A DNA stretch of 64,000 nucleotides from CAYRXM01 sp964449465 (GCA_964449465.1 CAYVBK010000021.1:1-64000), one strand, 5' to 3'; numbered from the stretch's first letter, positions 15,406-25,493 are shown. Notes: generated by a model from the letters alone, not told the origin. Made by a program: numbers and translations.

Positions 15406-18400
15406 GTAGCTACCTGCCGCAGCGGGGCGATCAAGGACTCGTCGCCCACCCTTGACAGGCGAGCCGTGCGATAGCCCTGCAATTCCAGATACAGGCGGCC
15501 TTTTTGGTCCAGCACCCAGGCGTCAAAGCAAAAGCGATGGTCGTCGGTCATGCGGGGCTGCACCTGCGCATAGATCGGCTCGCCGTTGGTATCAGTGCGA
15601 TGCACTATCAGGCGTTCGATGGCGGCGGGCAGGGCCAGCTCGCCGGTGCGTCCGATCTCCCACACGCCGGCGGTTTGCAGGCACAACTCGACCAACTGGG
15701 GCAAAGTCAGCGCGGTAGGGGCGATCAGCGGCGGCAGGTCGGCGTTGAAACGGCCATACACATGCTCGCCGTGTTGCTGCACGCCATTCAGCACTTGAAA
15801 GGCCGGGCCGTGAAAATAGATGCGATAGATGGATTCTGGGCTGACCGCGACACCACCGTTCCAGGCCGGGGGCGTCGCCGTTGGAGCGGCGGTTGGGCTG
15901 CCGCACTCCAACACCACCTGTCCTACAAAATGAATCATCCGTTGATCGCCCGTCGGGGCGGGGCGCAACGATTCCAGAGAGACATGGGCATGCCAGCCTT
16001 GCGGCGCGGGCGACACGCGCACCCGCCAGGTCAGATGGCGCGGTTCGTGGCGATAAAACTTGAGCGGGGCCAGGAATTGCACATTCTGCACCGCAACGAC
16101 CCGCAGCGGTTGATGGATCGGCCCGCCTTGCATCACCGCCTGTGCGGCGACCTGGGCGAATCCTTCGATGCCCATCACGCCAGGCATTAACGGGGTGCCG
16201 TCCAGCGCATGGTCGCGCAAATAGGCCCACTGCTGTGGGTCCAACTCGGTCCCCCAGACCAGCGCGCCGTCGGCGTCCAGGTTACACAGTTGTCCGATCA
16301 AGGCTGATGGCGCATGGTCGGCCCGGTCGGAAGCAAGGGATGGAGCGCGCGGTTGGGCCAGCAGACCCAGCGTGCCGGACACCAGCACCTCACCGCCGCC
16401 GTCCTGGATCAGCATCTCGCGGCGCACCACCGGCGCAGCGCGAGCCGGAGCCAAGAGTTCGATGCCGGCCTGTTTCATCATGTCGGGGATGCTGCCGCGC
16501 GTAGCCATACCCACCTCGGCCCACGCGCTCCAGTCCAGAGCCACAAAGCGCGTTGACGGGTAGGTCGTCCGTAATGCCGAAATCATTTTGCACATCAGGT
16601 CGTTGGCCGCGCTGTAATCGGTTTGCCCGGCGTTGCCAAAACGCCCGGCCACCGATGAAAAGGCAATCACCGCCTGCGGCATATGCGGCAACTGCCGGCA
16701 GGCCTGGATCAGGTTGAAAAACCCATCGGCCTTGCCGCCAAAGACCAGGTCAAACTCGTCGGCCGACTTGTCGGGCAGCAGATGGCTGCGCTCAACGCCG
16801 GCGGCATGGATGATCACGTCCAGGCGACCGTGCCGCCGCTGAATGTGGTCTATCAGTGCGCCCAGCGATGCGGCATCGGCGGCGTCGCAGGCGACATAGT
16901 GTGCCGTCCCGCCGGCCTGTTCTACCTGCCTGATCGCGTCGAAGATGGCTTGTTGTCGCCCCAGCGCGGCGACCTCTTTTTCTACCTGAACCGGGGTGGG
17001 CTTGCCGCCGGCGGCCTGGATGCGTTGGGCGATGTCTTTTTTGAGCCATTTGCGGTTTTCGCCGTCCAGTCGAGCCAGGTCAGGGTGAGGCTGTTCCGGC
17101 AGGTGTGTGCGGCCGGTCAGATACCAGACGCCGCCCAGAGTCGCCGCCAGGTCGCCGAGGATGGGCGCCGCAATGCCGCCAGCGCCGCCGGTGATCAGCC
17201 AGACTCTATCCGGATCATGAGTTATGAACGGCTGTTCGATATTTCCAGCCTGCTCTATCAGGCCGATGCCCCAGCGCTGCTCTTGCCAGTATCCCACCTC
17301 GACCGCACCCGGGTCGGTCAGCGTCTCATCGAGCAGCAGTTCGGCGATGCGGCGATCCCCGGCGTCGGCGGCCACATCCACCACCTTGACCGTCATATCG
17401 CGGTGTTCCTGGGCGTAGGCTTTGGCAAAACCGGCAACGGCTCCACCCAGCGGGTTGATGGTGGGGGTCATGTCGCCATAGCCGTGCAGCCCGCCCATGC
17501 GCGTGGCGCAGATCAAAAAGGCCGGCTGCGGCAGCGTATGTATCACGGCATAAAGCAACCGGATGCGTTTTTGATTTTCGGCGCGCCACTGTGCTGCGTC
17601 CATCGTTTCCAGCGGCGGCGTGGCATCCAGGCCAGGCAAAAAATAGACTCCGTGGATGGCACCTTCTTGTAGCCAGGTTTGCACCTGGGCGGCGGCAGCC
17701 TGGGGATCGGTTGTTTTGAGCAGCAAGGTCTGAACCTGGCGGGCACGCAGGCGGTGGCCCAGGTATTTGGCCGTGCTGCCCTCGTCGCCCACCACGATCA
17801 CGCGGCTGTGGGCATCCAGGCTCACCGCGGTAGGCCGACAGGCGGTCAATGTGGGGCGCAAAAACGGTGTTGGCAGGCGACGCGGCGGCGTATCAGCCAG
17901 CCCGCCGGTCAGCGCGGCCAGATCGCGCCCGACAGCCGGCGCGGCAGCCTCTGTTGGGGCGGCGCGATCCGGGCGCATGTCGTGGACGAATTGGGCCACC
18001 TTGCGCAGGGTGTTGTAATCGCGCAGTTTGAGGTCGTCGCGGCGCGGGATGTCATAGGCCTGGCGGATGGCCGCAAACACCTCAGCCTGTTTGACCGTGT
18101 CAATGCCCAGATCGGCCTCCAGGTCCAGCTCCGGGTCGAGCATGTCGGCTGGATAGCCAGTCTTGTCCGAAACCAGGGCCAGGATGCGCGACATGACCTC
18201 GTCGTGGCCGGCATCTGGCGGCGGTGCGATGGTCTGACTCGGTACCGACGGAGCAGGGATGGGGGTGTGGGCTTGCGCCGGCATCTCGATGCAAGTGGTT
18301 GAGAGGGGGAGCGGCGACGGCGCCCATTCGATGGGACCGCGCCCATATTTCCAGGTCGAGGCGGCCGGGCGGCGGGCCGGTGCACCCATGTCGCGGATGC

Positions 18401-21400
18401 GCAGGGTGCGCTGCCGGATTTCCAGTTCGGCGCGATCATAGCCCGACAGGTCGGCCAGCCAGCGGTGATAGGTGGCAGGCTGCGCCACCCGCTCTCCGCC
18501 GATCCGCCGTGTCAGGGTCATGGCGATCTGCGAGCCAAAGCCGGCGCCCAGCCGCAAGGCGTATTCAAGAGGATACGTTCCGCCGCGCGCCAGGTTCAGG
18601 TTGCCCAGTTCGGGGTCCGGCTCAAAATTGCGGTGAATGTTGGCGATGGGCGGGACGAGGCCGGTCTCCAGCGATTTGATCGCCAGCACGTCCTCAATGC
18701 CGGCGCCCATTGCATGGCCGGTATAACCTTTGGTGTTGGCGACGATCACCTGATGCGCCTGCGGGCCAAACACACGGCGCAAGGCGTGGATTTCGGCGGC
18801 CGCGCTGCCCCCGCGCGCCGGAGTATAGGTCTCGTGCGAGACAAACACCGTGTGCGCGGCCATATCGCTGCGGCGGAGGTTGAACCGCTTTTCGGCCCGG
18901 TCAACCAGCCGCTCCATCACCTGGCCGATGTGTTCGACGTCCAGCCGGGTGCCGTGATAGGCACTGTTGGCAATTTCGGCGGCCAAAATCTCGCAGATGG
19001 GGCGCATGCCGCGTTCGCTCAGGGCGTCGGCGGCTTCGATCACCAGCGCGGCCGCACCCATGCCTACGATGGTGCCGTTGCGGCGGCGGTCAAAGGGCAG
19101 GGCGGCTCGTTCCACCTGCTCTTCGGTGGTGGTGGCTCCGGCGGCCAGCAGGCCGGCGCCCACCCATTCCAGCATGGTGTCGCTGGAGGCGTCGTCGCCC
19201 GAAACGATCACCACTCGACGGCAGCGGCCGGTGCGGATCCAGTCTTTGGCAATGGCAACGGCATGGGTGGTGCTGGCGCAGGCGGCGTTGACGTGGGTGT
19301 TGGGGCCGCGCGCACCGATGTACTCGGCAAACTGGGAATGTCCCATCGCCAGAACGCGAAAGACAAATTTTCGATCAAAAACATAGTTCAATTGCGCCAG
19401 TTTGCTCTGAATATCGGCAATGTACCGATCCAATGCTTTACCGGCGCCGTTGGCGGCGGGGCCCAGGTCGGCACGGAGTTGGGTCAACATGTCCAGTTGG
19501 GCGGTCAGCCATTGATAATCTTTGTAACGCCCTACTTCATCGGCCATGCGGTCGAGGCCGGGAAATGCCGAAGCAAAAATCACACCGGTTTCGTCACGCA
19601 GAGCCGGGGGCAGCATCCAGCGGTCGGGCAGGTAGGTGCTCTGGCTGGTTTTGCGGTAGGTCAGCATCAGGGGGATGCCGGCGTCGCGCAGGGCTTCGAT
19701 GCCAGCGGCCATAGCCAGTTGAGTGGCAATGTCTAGAGCGTCTACCCGTTCGGCCGGCACGCCAAACTCGGCGACCAGATCGAATCGGCCGCGTCGCCCG
19801 GCCAGCTTGATGGTGTCGGCGGGGTTCTCAATGATCTCAAAGGTGGCTCCGGCGTCGCTTTTGACCAGGCGGGTGATGCGCTTGTCGGCCATCTGTTGGC
19901 GCAGCGAGAGCGGCGTGGCCTCGATACGCTGCTCGCCGCGCAGCAGGCAGGCTACGTTGTCATCTTGAAAGACATGATGATGTTGGCCGGGCAGCCCCAG
20001 CCCCGCACCGCTGATCACGACCGAGCCGGTCAGGGCCGAGGTGGTTGGTACTGGCGTGGTCGGGGCCGACATAGTCGGGGCCGGCGTTGGCGCACTGCCC
20101 TGATAGATACGCTGGCTCTGCGCCAGAAAATCGGCCATTAGCCGGCCCAGAGCGACGATTTGGGTATCGGAAGGTTGAAAAGTGATAGAGGGCGGCGGCG
20201 CAGGCGGTGACGGTGTTATTGTCACGGCCAGTGTCTGCGGTGCGGCGGCAATGGTCGCGGCCGCCTCGACTGGGGCGGTGGGCACCGGGGCGGTGGGCAC
20301 CGGGGCGATCTGGGCTGGAGTGGTTGGCGCCGGAGCCGTCTCGGTCGGCGCGGCCAGGTCGGGGCGCATGTCGTGGACAAATTGGGCCACCTTGCGCAGG
20401 GTGTTGTAATCGCGCAGCTTGAGGTCATCGCGGCGAGGGATGCCATAGGCCTGGCGGATGGCCGCAAACACCTCGGCCTGTTTGACCGTGTCAATGCCCA
20501 GATCGGCCTCCAGGTCCAGTTCAGGGTCGAGCATGTCGGTCGGATAGCCGGTCTTGTCCGAAACCAGCGTCAAAATGGTCTCCATCACTCCGGCAGCAGG
20601 CGGATGGGCCGGCGGGGTATCCGGCAGCGTTGGCGGGTCGTCGGCGGCCGGCGTGGGCGAGGGTGCGGTGGGAGATGAAACCTCTGGCCCGCCCACGCCG
20701 GCGGCCCACAGTCCACACAAGGCCTGGTTGAAACTGATCAGGTCGCCTTTGCGCGGATGGTTGGTGAACAAGACCTGCACATCGTCTTGATCGGCCAAAA
20801 TGTCCTCCACCAGCGCGCTCAGCACGCGTTTGGGACCCACCTCAACAAAAACGCGCCCTCCTTGCCGATACAGCGTCTCGACGCCGCGCACAAATTGCAC
20901 CGGCGAGGCCACCTGTTCGCCCAACAATCGGATGATGGATTCACGGTCGTGCGGATAAGGCTCGCCGGTGACATTGGCGATGACCGGCAGGCGTGGCGGG
21001 TGAATGTCGCAGCCGGCGATCACCCGCATCAGCGGTTCGCCGGCCGGGGCGACAATGCGGGTGTGAAAGGCATGCGAAACCGGGATTTTGCTGGCCTGGA
21101 AACCGGCGGCCTGAAATGCGGCAATGGCGCGCTCTACCGCCGCTGTCTCGCCGCCGATCACGGCCTGGCTGCGGCTGTTGATGTTGGCCAGCGCGACATA
21201 ACCCTCGATGGTATCCAGAATGCGCTGCACCTCGGACAGCGGAGCCATCACCGCGGCCATGCAGCCGTTGTCGGCCACCGAGATTTTGCTCATTTCGCGC
21301 CCGCGCGCGCTGACAATGCGCAGAGCATCGGCAAAGGCCAAGACGCCGGCGGCCACCAACGCGGCATATTCGCCCAGGCTGTGGCCGATCACCATGTCGG

Positions 21401-23477
21401 GTTCGATGCCATAACTCGACAGCAAACGGTATAAAGCGATGTTGATCGTCAATACGGCCGGCTGGGTGATGGTGGTGTCTTTGAGGCGAGCTTCGGCGGC
21501 GTCCAGTTCGGCCTTGTTTTCCGAATCTACCATGATATAGTCGGTCAAGGGGCGGCCCAGCAGCGGGGTCATGATGCGGTCGGCCTCATCCAAGGTTTGG
21601 GCGACCAGGGGCGAGAGGCGGCGCAGTTCGCGCAGCATGTTGACATATTGCGAACCCTGGCCGGGAAATATCATGACCAGGCGGCCCGGCCGGCCGCTGC
21701 CGCGAAAAATGCCTTGTGCGGCCAGGGGTTTCCAGGCCGTCGGCTTGCCGGCGATCTGATGGTCCAAAGCGGCGAGGGCCTTACTGCCGCTCTGGACCAG
21801 GTCGGCGGCCTTGGCGAAATCCAGAACCAGCCGTTCGGGGGCGGCCAGGTCGGCGGGAGATGGGGGCTGCACAGGCGGCGCGTCGCCGGCGCGAGCCTGG
21901 TTCAGGGTTTTCTCCAGGCGGGCGCGCAAAGTCGGGGCATCGGCCGCGCCGAGGGCCAGGGCACCGCGCAGGGGCGGCGTGGCAGTGCGCAAGGGCGACG
22001 GCGATGGCGATATGACATCATCCCCGCCGGGTGATGCTGTGCTGTTATACATTCCGGGCATATATTCCTCCACCACGACATGAAAATTGGTTCCGCCAAA
22101 GCCAAACGAGCTGATTCCGGCACGTCGCGGCAACTCGTCCCGCTCCCAAGCGGTCAGTTCGGTGACAATCTGCAAAGGCAGGCGGTGAAAATCAATTTTG
22201 GGGTTCAGTTCTCGAACGTTGAGGCTGGGCGGCAACTCGTGATGATGCAGGGCCAGCACGGTTTTCAGCAAACCGGCCGCGCCGGCGGCGCCTTTGAGAT
22301 GACCGATGTTGGACTTGACCGAGCCGACGCGGATGCGGCCCGGCGGCAGGTGACATGCTTGCAGGGCCAGCGTCATGCCCTCCATTTCGGCCACGTCGCC
22401 GACGCGGGTGGAGGTGCCGTGTGCCTCGATATAGCCGACCGTCGCCGGCGAAAGGCCGGCATCTTGCCAGGCGCGTTGGATGGCCAGGGCCTGGCCGGCC
22501 GGGTTGGGCGCGGTGATGCCCTTGCCGCGCCCGTCGCTGGCCCCGCCTATGCCGCGAATGAGGGCATAGATGCGGTCGCCGTCGCGCTCGGCGTCGGCCA
22601 GTCGCTTGAGCAGCAAGATGGCCGCTCCTTCGCCCATCACAAAGCCGTTGGCATGGGCATCGAATGGGCGCGAGCCGTCGGGGCTGAGGGCGCCGATCCT
22701 GGAAAATTTGACGTAGGTGGACGCGCCCATGTTGCGATCCACGCCGCCGGTCAGCACGGCGTCAAAATGGCCGGCATGCAGGCCGCGCACGGCGGCTTCG
22801 AGGGCAGCAAAGGAAGAAGCGCAGGCGGCATCGGCGACAAAGTTGGGGCCGCCCAGGTTGAGCAGGTTGGCGACCCGCCCGGCAATGATGTTGGCTAATT
22901 CGCCGGGCATGGTGTCTTCGGTGATGGCGGCGATGCGTTGGCGTATCTGGGCGACCATGCCCTGCGTCAGGGCGCGGCGCAGGTCGGGGGGCAGGGTCTC
23001 AAATTCGGGCGTGGCTTGAAGGGCGTGGACAAATTCGGGGGCATAGATGCGCAGTGCAGTGCGATAGTGATTTTCGCCCGACATGGCGTTGCCCAAAATG
23101 ACTGCTGTGCGTGACGTATCGAGGGAGTGGGTGGGCCAGCCGTAATCCAGCAGGGCGGTGCGGCAGGCCGAAACGGCCCATTTTTGCGTTTCATCCATCA
23201 CGGCCAACACTGTCGGCGGGATAGGCATGCGCCACTGAAGCGGGTCGAACGTGTATTGGCGCACCCAGCCGCCAATTTTGCTATAGGTTTTGTCTACCGC
23301 CTGTGGGTCGGGGTCATAGTAATCGGCCGGGTCCCAGCGGGCCGGGTCTACCTCGCCGATGCTGTAACGCCCTTGCCGCAGATTTTGCCAAAAAGAGGCT
23401 ACGTCGGGGGCATCGGGCAAAATGGCCCCTAGCCCGACGATGGCGATGGCTTTGTCCATGTGACCGTATTCAGACAT
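15402..23477 (-). CDS. PUFA-synthase-like iterative type I polyketide/fatty acid megasynthase (KS-AT-ACP-KS-ACP-KR-DH)
   Basis: 2691 aa from ATG 23477, which has AAGGAG upstream. Domains: KS1 ~8-470 (DAACASS C219, EAHGTST, GHLKGAAG); AT ~605-920 (GHSLGEY S700); ACP1 ~965-1050; a Pro/Ala/Thr-rich linker; KS2 ~1160-1690, divergent but with NAACAST C1400 and NTKGYTGHAMGAG His; ACP2 ~1763-1850; KR ~2000-2390 (TGGAGGI, Y2288 in TDYSAAND) with the Lys-rich insertion usual in PUFA-type KRs; and DH/hot-dog region ~2400-2691 (DHALDGTPLMPG H2423). No ER or thioesterase is present. The layout resembles PfaA and PfaC pieces fused into one chain. It is flanked by an acyl-CoA dehydrogenase and its own PPTase. 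The likely product is a long-chain, possibly unsaturated or hydroxy, acyl chain for a specialised lipid; its identity is unknown. Both ACPs have GIDT where GIDS is expected. Confidence 0.88.
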   Translation of the reverse strand: MSEYGHMDKAIAIVGLGAILPDAPDVASFWQNLRQGRYSIGEVDPARWDPADYYDPDPQAVDKTYSKIGGWVRQYTFDPLQWRMPIPPTVLAVMDETQKWAVSACRTALLDYGWPTHSLDTSRTAVILGNAMSGENHYRTALRIYAPEFVHALQATPEFETLPPDLRRALTQGMVAQIRQRIAAITEDTMPGELANIIAGRVANLLNLGGPNFVADAACASSFAALEAAVRGLHAGHFDAVLTGGVDRNMGASTYVKFSRIGALSPDGSRPFDAHANGFVMGEGAAILLLKRLADAERDGDRIYALIRGIGGASDGRGKGITAPNPAGQALAIQRAWQDAGLSPATVGYIEAHGTSTRVGDVAEMEGMTLALQACHLPPGRIRVGSVKSNIGHLKGAAGAAGLLKTVLALHHHELPPSLNVRELNPKIDFHRLPLQIVTELTAWERDELPRRAGISSFGFGGTNFHVVVEEYMPGMYNSTASPGGDDVISPSPSPLRTATPPLRGALALGAADAPTLRARLEKTLNQARAGDAPPVQPPSPADLAAPERLVLDFAKAADLVQSGSKALAALDHQIAGKPTAWKPLAAQGIFRGSGRPGRLVMIFPGQGSQYVNMLRELRRLSPLVAQTLDEADRIMTPLLGRPLTDYIMVDSENKAELDAAEARLKDTTITQPAVLTINIALYRLLSSYGIEPDMVIGHSLGEYAALVAAGVLAFADALRIVSARGREMSKISVADNGCMAAVMAPLSEVQRILDTIEGYVALANINSRSQAVIGGETAAVERAIAAFQAAGFQASKIPVSHAFHTRIVAPAGEPLMRVIAGCDIHPPRLPVIANVTGEPYPHDRESIIRLLGEQVASPVQFVRGVETLYRQGGRVFVEVGPKRVLSALVEDILADQDDVQVLFTNHPRKGDLISFNQALCGLWAAGVGGPEVSSPTAPSPTPAADDPPTLPDTPPAHPPAAGVMETILTLVSDKTGYPTDMLDPELDLEADLGIDTVKQAEVFAAIRQAYGIPRRDDLKLRDYNTLRKVAQFVHDMRPDLAAPTETAPAPTTPAQIAPVPTAPVPTAPVEAAATIAAAPQTLAVTITPSPPAPPPSITFQPSDTQIVALGRLMADFLAQSQRIYQGSAPTPAPTMSAPTTPVPTTSALTGSVVISGAGLGLPGQHHHVFQDDNVACLLRGEQRIEATPLSLRQQMADKRITRLVKSDAGATFEIIENPADTIKLAGRRGRFDLVAEFGVPAERVDALDIATQLAMAAGIEALRDAGIPLMLTYRKTSQSTYLPDRWMLPPALRDETGVIFASAFPGLDRMADEVGRYKDYQWLTAQLDMLTQLRADLGPAANGAGKALDRYIADIQSKLAQLNYVFDRKFVFRVLAMGHSQFAEYIGARGPNTHVNAACASTTHAVAIAKDWIRTGRCRRVVIVSGDDASSDTMLEWVGAGLLAAGATTTEEQVERAALPFDRRRNGTIVGMGAAALVIEAADALSERGMRPICEILAAEIANSAYHGTRLDVEHIGQVMERLVDRAEKRFNLRRSDMAAHTVFVSHETYTPARGGSAAAEIHALRRVFGPQAHQVIVANTKGYTGHAMGAGIEDVLAIKSLETGLVPPIANIHRNFEPDPELGNLNLARGGTYPLEYALRLGAGFGSQIAMTLTRRIGGERVAQPATYHRWLADLSGYDRAELEIRQRTLRIRDMGAPARRPAASTWKYGRGPIEWAPSPLPLSTTCIEMPAQAHTPIPAPSVPSQTIAPPPDAGHDEVMSRILALVSDKTGYPADMLDPELDLEADLGIDTVKQAEVFAAIRQAYDIPRRDDLKLRDYNTLRKVAQFVHDMRPDRAAPTEAAAPAVGRDLAALTGGLADTPPRRLPTPFLRPTLTACRPTAVSLDAHSRVIVVGDEGSTAKYLGHRLRARQVQTLLLKTTDPQAAAAQVQTWLQEGAIHGVYFLPGLDATPPLETMDAAQWRAENQKRIRLLYAVIHTLPQPAFLICATRMGGLHGYGDMTPTINPLGGAVAGFAKAYAQEHRDMTVKVVDVAADAGDRRIAELLLDETLTDPGAVEVGYWQEQRWGIGLIEQAGNIEQPFITHDPDRVWLITGGAGGIAAPILGDLAATLGGVWYLTGRTHLPEQPHPDLARLDGENRKWLKKDIAQRIQAAGGKPTPVQVEKEVAALGRQQAIFDAIRQVEQAGGTAHYVACDAADAASLGALIDHIQRRHGRLDVIIHAAGVERSHLLPDKSADEFDLVFGGKADGFFNLIQACRQLPHMPQAVIAFSSVAGRFGNAGQTDYSAANDLMCKMISALRTTYPSTRFVALDWSAWAEVGMATRGSIPDMMKQAGIELLAPARAAPVVRREMLIQDGGGEVLVSGTLGLLAQPRAPSLASDRADHAPSALIGQLCNLDADGALVWGTELDPQQWAYLRDHALDGTPLMPGVMGIEGFAQVAAQAVMQGGPIHQPLRVVAVQNVQFLAPLKFYRHEPRHLTWRVRVSPAPQGWHAHVSLESLRPAPTGDQRMIHFVGQVVLECGSPTAAPTATPPAWNGGVAVSPESIYRIYFHGPAFQVLNGVQQHGEHVYGRFNADLPPLIAPTALTLPQLVELCLQTAGVWEIGRTGELALPAAIERLIVHRTDTNGEPIYAQVQPRMTDDHRFCFDAWVLDQKGRLYLELQGYRTARLSRVGDESLIAPLRQVAT
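17971..18176 (-). repeat. ACP2-coding segment, near-identical to the ACP1 segment
   Basis: These 206 bases encode helix I to the C-terminus of ACP2. Aligned by eye without gaps to 20362-20567, I count 11 mismatches (about 95% identity), nearly all synonymous; the proteins differ at one Gly/Asp (YGIPRR versus YDIPRR) and a few flanking positions. This points to recent intragenic duplication or ongoing gene conversion. Confidence 0.85.
20362..20567 (-). repeat. ACP1-coding segment, near-identical to the ACP2 segment
   Basis: Partner of 17971-18176. The phosphopantetheine-position codon is ACG (Thr997) at 20487-20489; the equivalent in ACP2 is ACG (Thr1794) at 18096-18098. The only serine in each ACP core is in helix I (LVSDKTGY). 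Confidence 0.85.
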
Positions 23478-23510
23478 AGAATATTCTCCTTATCTGTGAT
23501 ACTTGGAGGT

Positions 23511-23620
23511 CGCTGAAAAAGTCTATTTTTACCACAAAGGACACCAAGAACACCAGGGTTTGCAATACTTGGCGTTTTTAGGAATGCTTTGTGTCCTGGT
23601 GGTGAGAGGTTTTTTCAGCG
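23511..23620. repeat. 110-bp inverted-repeat element B
   Basis: The left tip reads CGCTGAAAAAGTC and the right tip GGTTTTTTCAGCG. Inner arms ACCACAAAGGACACC and TTTGTGTCCTGGTGGT are also complementary. It fills the gap between the acyl-CoA dehydrogenase stop and the megasynthase start on the minus strand. Its tips match those of the element at 1820-1950 except for small changes, so both may belong to one MITE-like family. Confidence 0.6.
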
Positions 23621-23640
23621 CGCTTTTAGAGGTATGCAGG

Positions 23641-25269
23641 TCAGGCCCAGGTTTTCAGCGCGGTGGCGACGGTGTCCATGTCGGCGAGCAGGCTGGCCTG
23701 AGCGCGATGGATGGCCGGCAGGTTGAGCGATGCGACCAGTTCGTTGGGGTTCAGGTCGTCCTGGGCGCCGACCAACCAGCGCAATCCTTCGGTGGCGATG
23801 TGCAGGGCGGCCTGGCGGGCATAGATGCGGCTCATAGCTTGAACGGTGGGTTGGTCGAAACCGGATAATTTGGCCGTCGGATCGGCCGCGTAACGAGCCA
23901 TCGCTGCCGCGCTCTCAGCCCAGGCGATCCATTCGCCCAGACGGAACAACAGGTGCTGATGGCGGGTCAGGCGGCCCATACGGGCCGTCTCCAGAAGGGC
24001 GGCCAGGGCGCGCAGGGCCAGAGCGACCGTCTGTGCACCGACCTGCGATGTCTGGCGATGCAGGGCGTCCATTTCGGCGGCATGCTCTGGGTAATACTGA
24101 CCCCGCGTTTTGAGGTGATTTTGCCAGCGGTCGCGGGCGATGGTCCATTCCATGATCTCGGAGGTGCCTTCATAGATGGTGGTGATGCGCACGTCGCGGC
24201 GAATTTTTTCCACCGGATACTCTTTGGTATAGCCATAGCCGCCCAATGCCTGGATGGCCGCGTCGGCGGTGGCGTTGCCGGCTTCGGTGGCCGTCCATTT
24301 GGCGATGGCGCCTTCGGTGTTGAGGTCACGCTCGCCCCGGTCAAGGCGACGGGCGGTGGTTTCGATATAGGCGCGGGCGGCCTCCAGGTGCACGGCATGC
24401 GGGGCCAGCAGCTTGTGTGTGTAGGCCTGTTTGTCAATCAATGGCGAACCGGCCTGAACGCGCTCGCGGGCATAGGCTGTGGCGGCGCGCAGAGCGGCTA
24501 TGCCGGCGCCCAGGCCAAAGGCGGCTACCATCAGGCGGGTGTAGCCAAAAACCTGTTGCGCATCGCTCAGGCCGCGCCCCTCTACCTCGCCGACCAGGTT
24601 TTCGAGTGGCACCAGAACGTCTTCCAGGATCAGCGGGGCTGTGTTCGAGATGCGGATGCCGTGTTTGTCTTCGGGGCGACCGGCGCTGAGGCCGGGTGTG
24701 CCTTTTTCGACGATGAAAAAACTGGGGCCGCCCGGCGCCTGGGCCAGGATGGTGTACATGTCGGCAATGCCGCCGTTGGTGATAAACTGCTTGCTGCCGT
24801 TCAGCCGATAGCCGGTGACACGGCCATCTTGCATTTGGGGTTCGGCGCGAGTGCGCAGAGCGGCCAGGTCGCTGCCGGCGGCCGGCTCGGTGACGCCATA
24901 GGCCACAATCCAGCCCTGCTCGGCCACCCGGCGCATCCAGGTCTCTTTTTGTTGCTCACTGCCACCCACCAGGATGGGGTCCAACCCTAAAAAGGTCGCC
25001 AGCACCGCGCTAGCCAGCCCCAGGTCAATGCCGGCGATGGCCTCCGAGACGCGATACACATCGAATGCGCCGCCGCCCAGCCCGCCATATTTTTCATCTA
25101 TGAACAAGAGATGGATGCCGAATTGGGGTCCATACATCTCGCGCAAGAGGGCTTCGGGACATTCGTCGCGGGCGTCGAGCTGACGGAGCAGGGCGGCCGG
25201 CAGGCGTTTTCGGGCAAAATCGTGGATGGCGGTCAGGATCATATCATCCAAACCAGATTGACTTGACAT
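23641..25269 (-). CDS. Acyl-CoA dehydrogenase
   Basis: 542 aa from ATG 25269, which follows a clear GGAGG; the frame runs upstream to 25419 but without such a site. This FAD-dependent enzyme introduces an alpha-beta double bond into acyl-CoA. Family signatures are visible: VTEPAAGSDLAAL, GSKQFITNGG, QALGGYGYTKEYPVEKIRRD and the catalytic-Glu segment TIYEGTSEI. A C-terminal extension of ~130 residues makes it longer than the ~380-aa classical type, as in the long acyl-CoA dehydrogenase subgroup. It is the first gene of the megasynthase operon, so it may desaturate or supply a starter acyl unit; it could equally be a general beta-oxidation enzyme. Confidence 0.88.
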   Translation of the reverse strand: MSSQSGLDDMILTAIHDFARKRLPAALLRQLDARDECPEALLREMYGPQFGIHLLFIDEKYGGLGGGAFDVYRVSEAIAGIDLGLASAVLATFLGLDPILVGGSEQQKETWMRRVAEQGWIVAYGVTEPAAGSDLAALRTRAEPQMQDGRVTGYRLNGSKQFITNGGIADMYTILAQAPGGPSFFIVEKGTPGLSAGRPEDKHGIRISNTAPLILEDVLVPLENLVGEVEGRGLSDAQQVFGYTRLMVAAFGLGAGIAALRAATAYARERVQAGSPLIDKQAYTHKLLAPHAVHLEAARAYIETTARRLDRGERDLNTEGAIAKWTATEAGNATADAAIQALGGYGYTKEYPVEKIRRDVRITTIYEGTSEIMEWTIARDRWQNHLKTRGQYYPEHAAEMDALHRQTSQVGAQTVALALRALAALLETARMGRLTRHQHLLFRLGEWIAWAESAAAMARYAADPTAKLSGFDQPTVQAMSRIYARQAALHIATEGLRWLVGAQDDLNPNELVASLNLPAIHRAQASLLADMDTVATALKTWA

Positions 25270-25464
25270 AATGTTTTTCCTCCAGGACGAAAAAACGCGC
25301 CGAGAGGTGAAACGCTTCAGCGCGTTGACATAAAATCTCGTTCTGATAAATCGGGATTGGGTTGTTCTGTTGTTCTGCTCGATATACATAAACACCTCAG
25401 CGTGGCAGGGGTGACGCATTTATGGTGCAAATTGGCCTCGATTTTGACTCGGTTTGATCGGCTG

Positions 25465-25493
25465 TTGACAAATCGTTGGGGGCATGTTACGAT
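25465..25493 (+). promoter_or_regulatory. Strong sigma70-type promoter for the B12 sensor-kinase operon
   Basis: A perfect TTGACA (25465-25470) is followed by a 17-base spacer and TACGAT (25488-25493). Transcription would start near 25500, about 100 bases before the sensor gene. It is the best -35 box in the window. Confidence 0.8.

Noticed and set aside
18465..19736. A 423-codon open frame on the plus strand inside the megasynthase gene
   Set aside because: It is antisense to the KS2 coding region with all catalytic motifs intact on the other strand. The translation is low-complexity and family-free, a typical GC-rich shadow.
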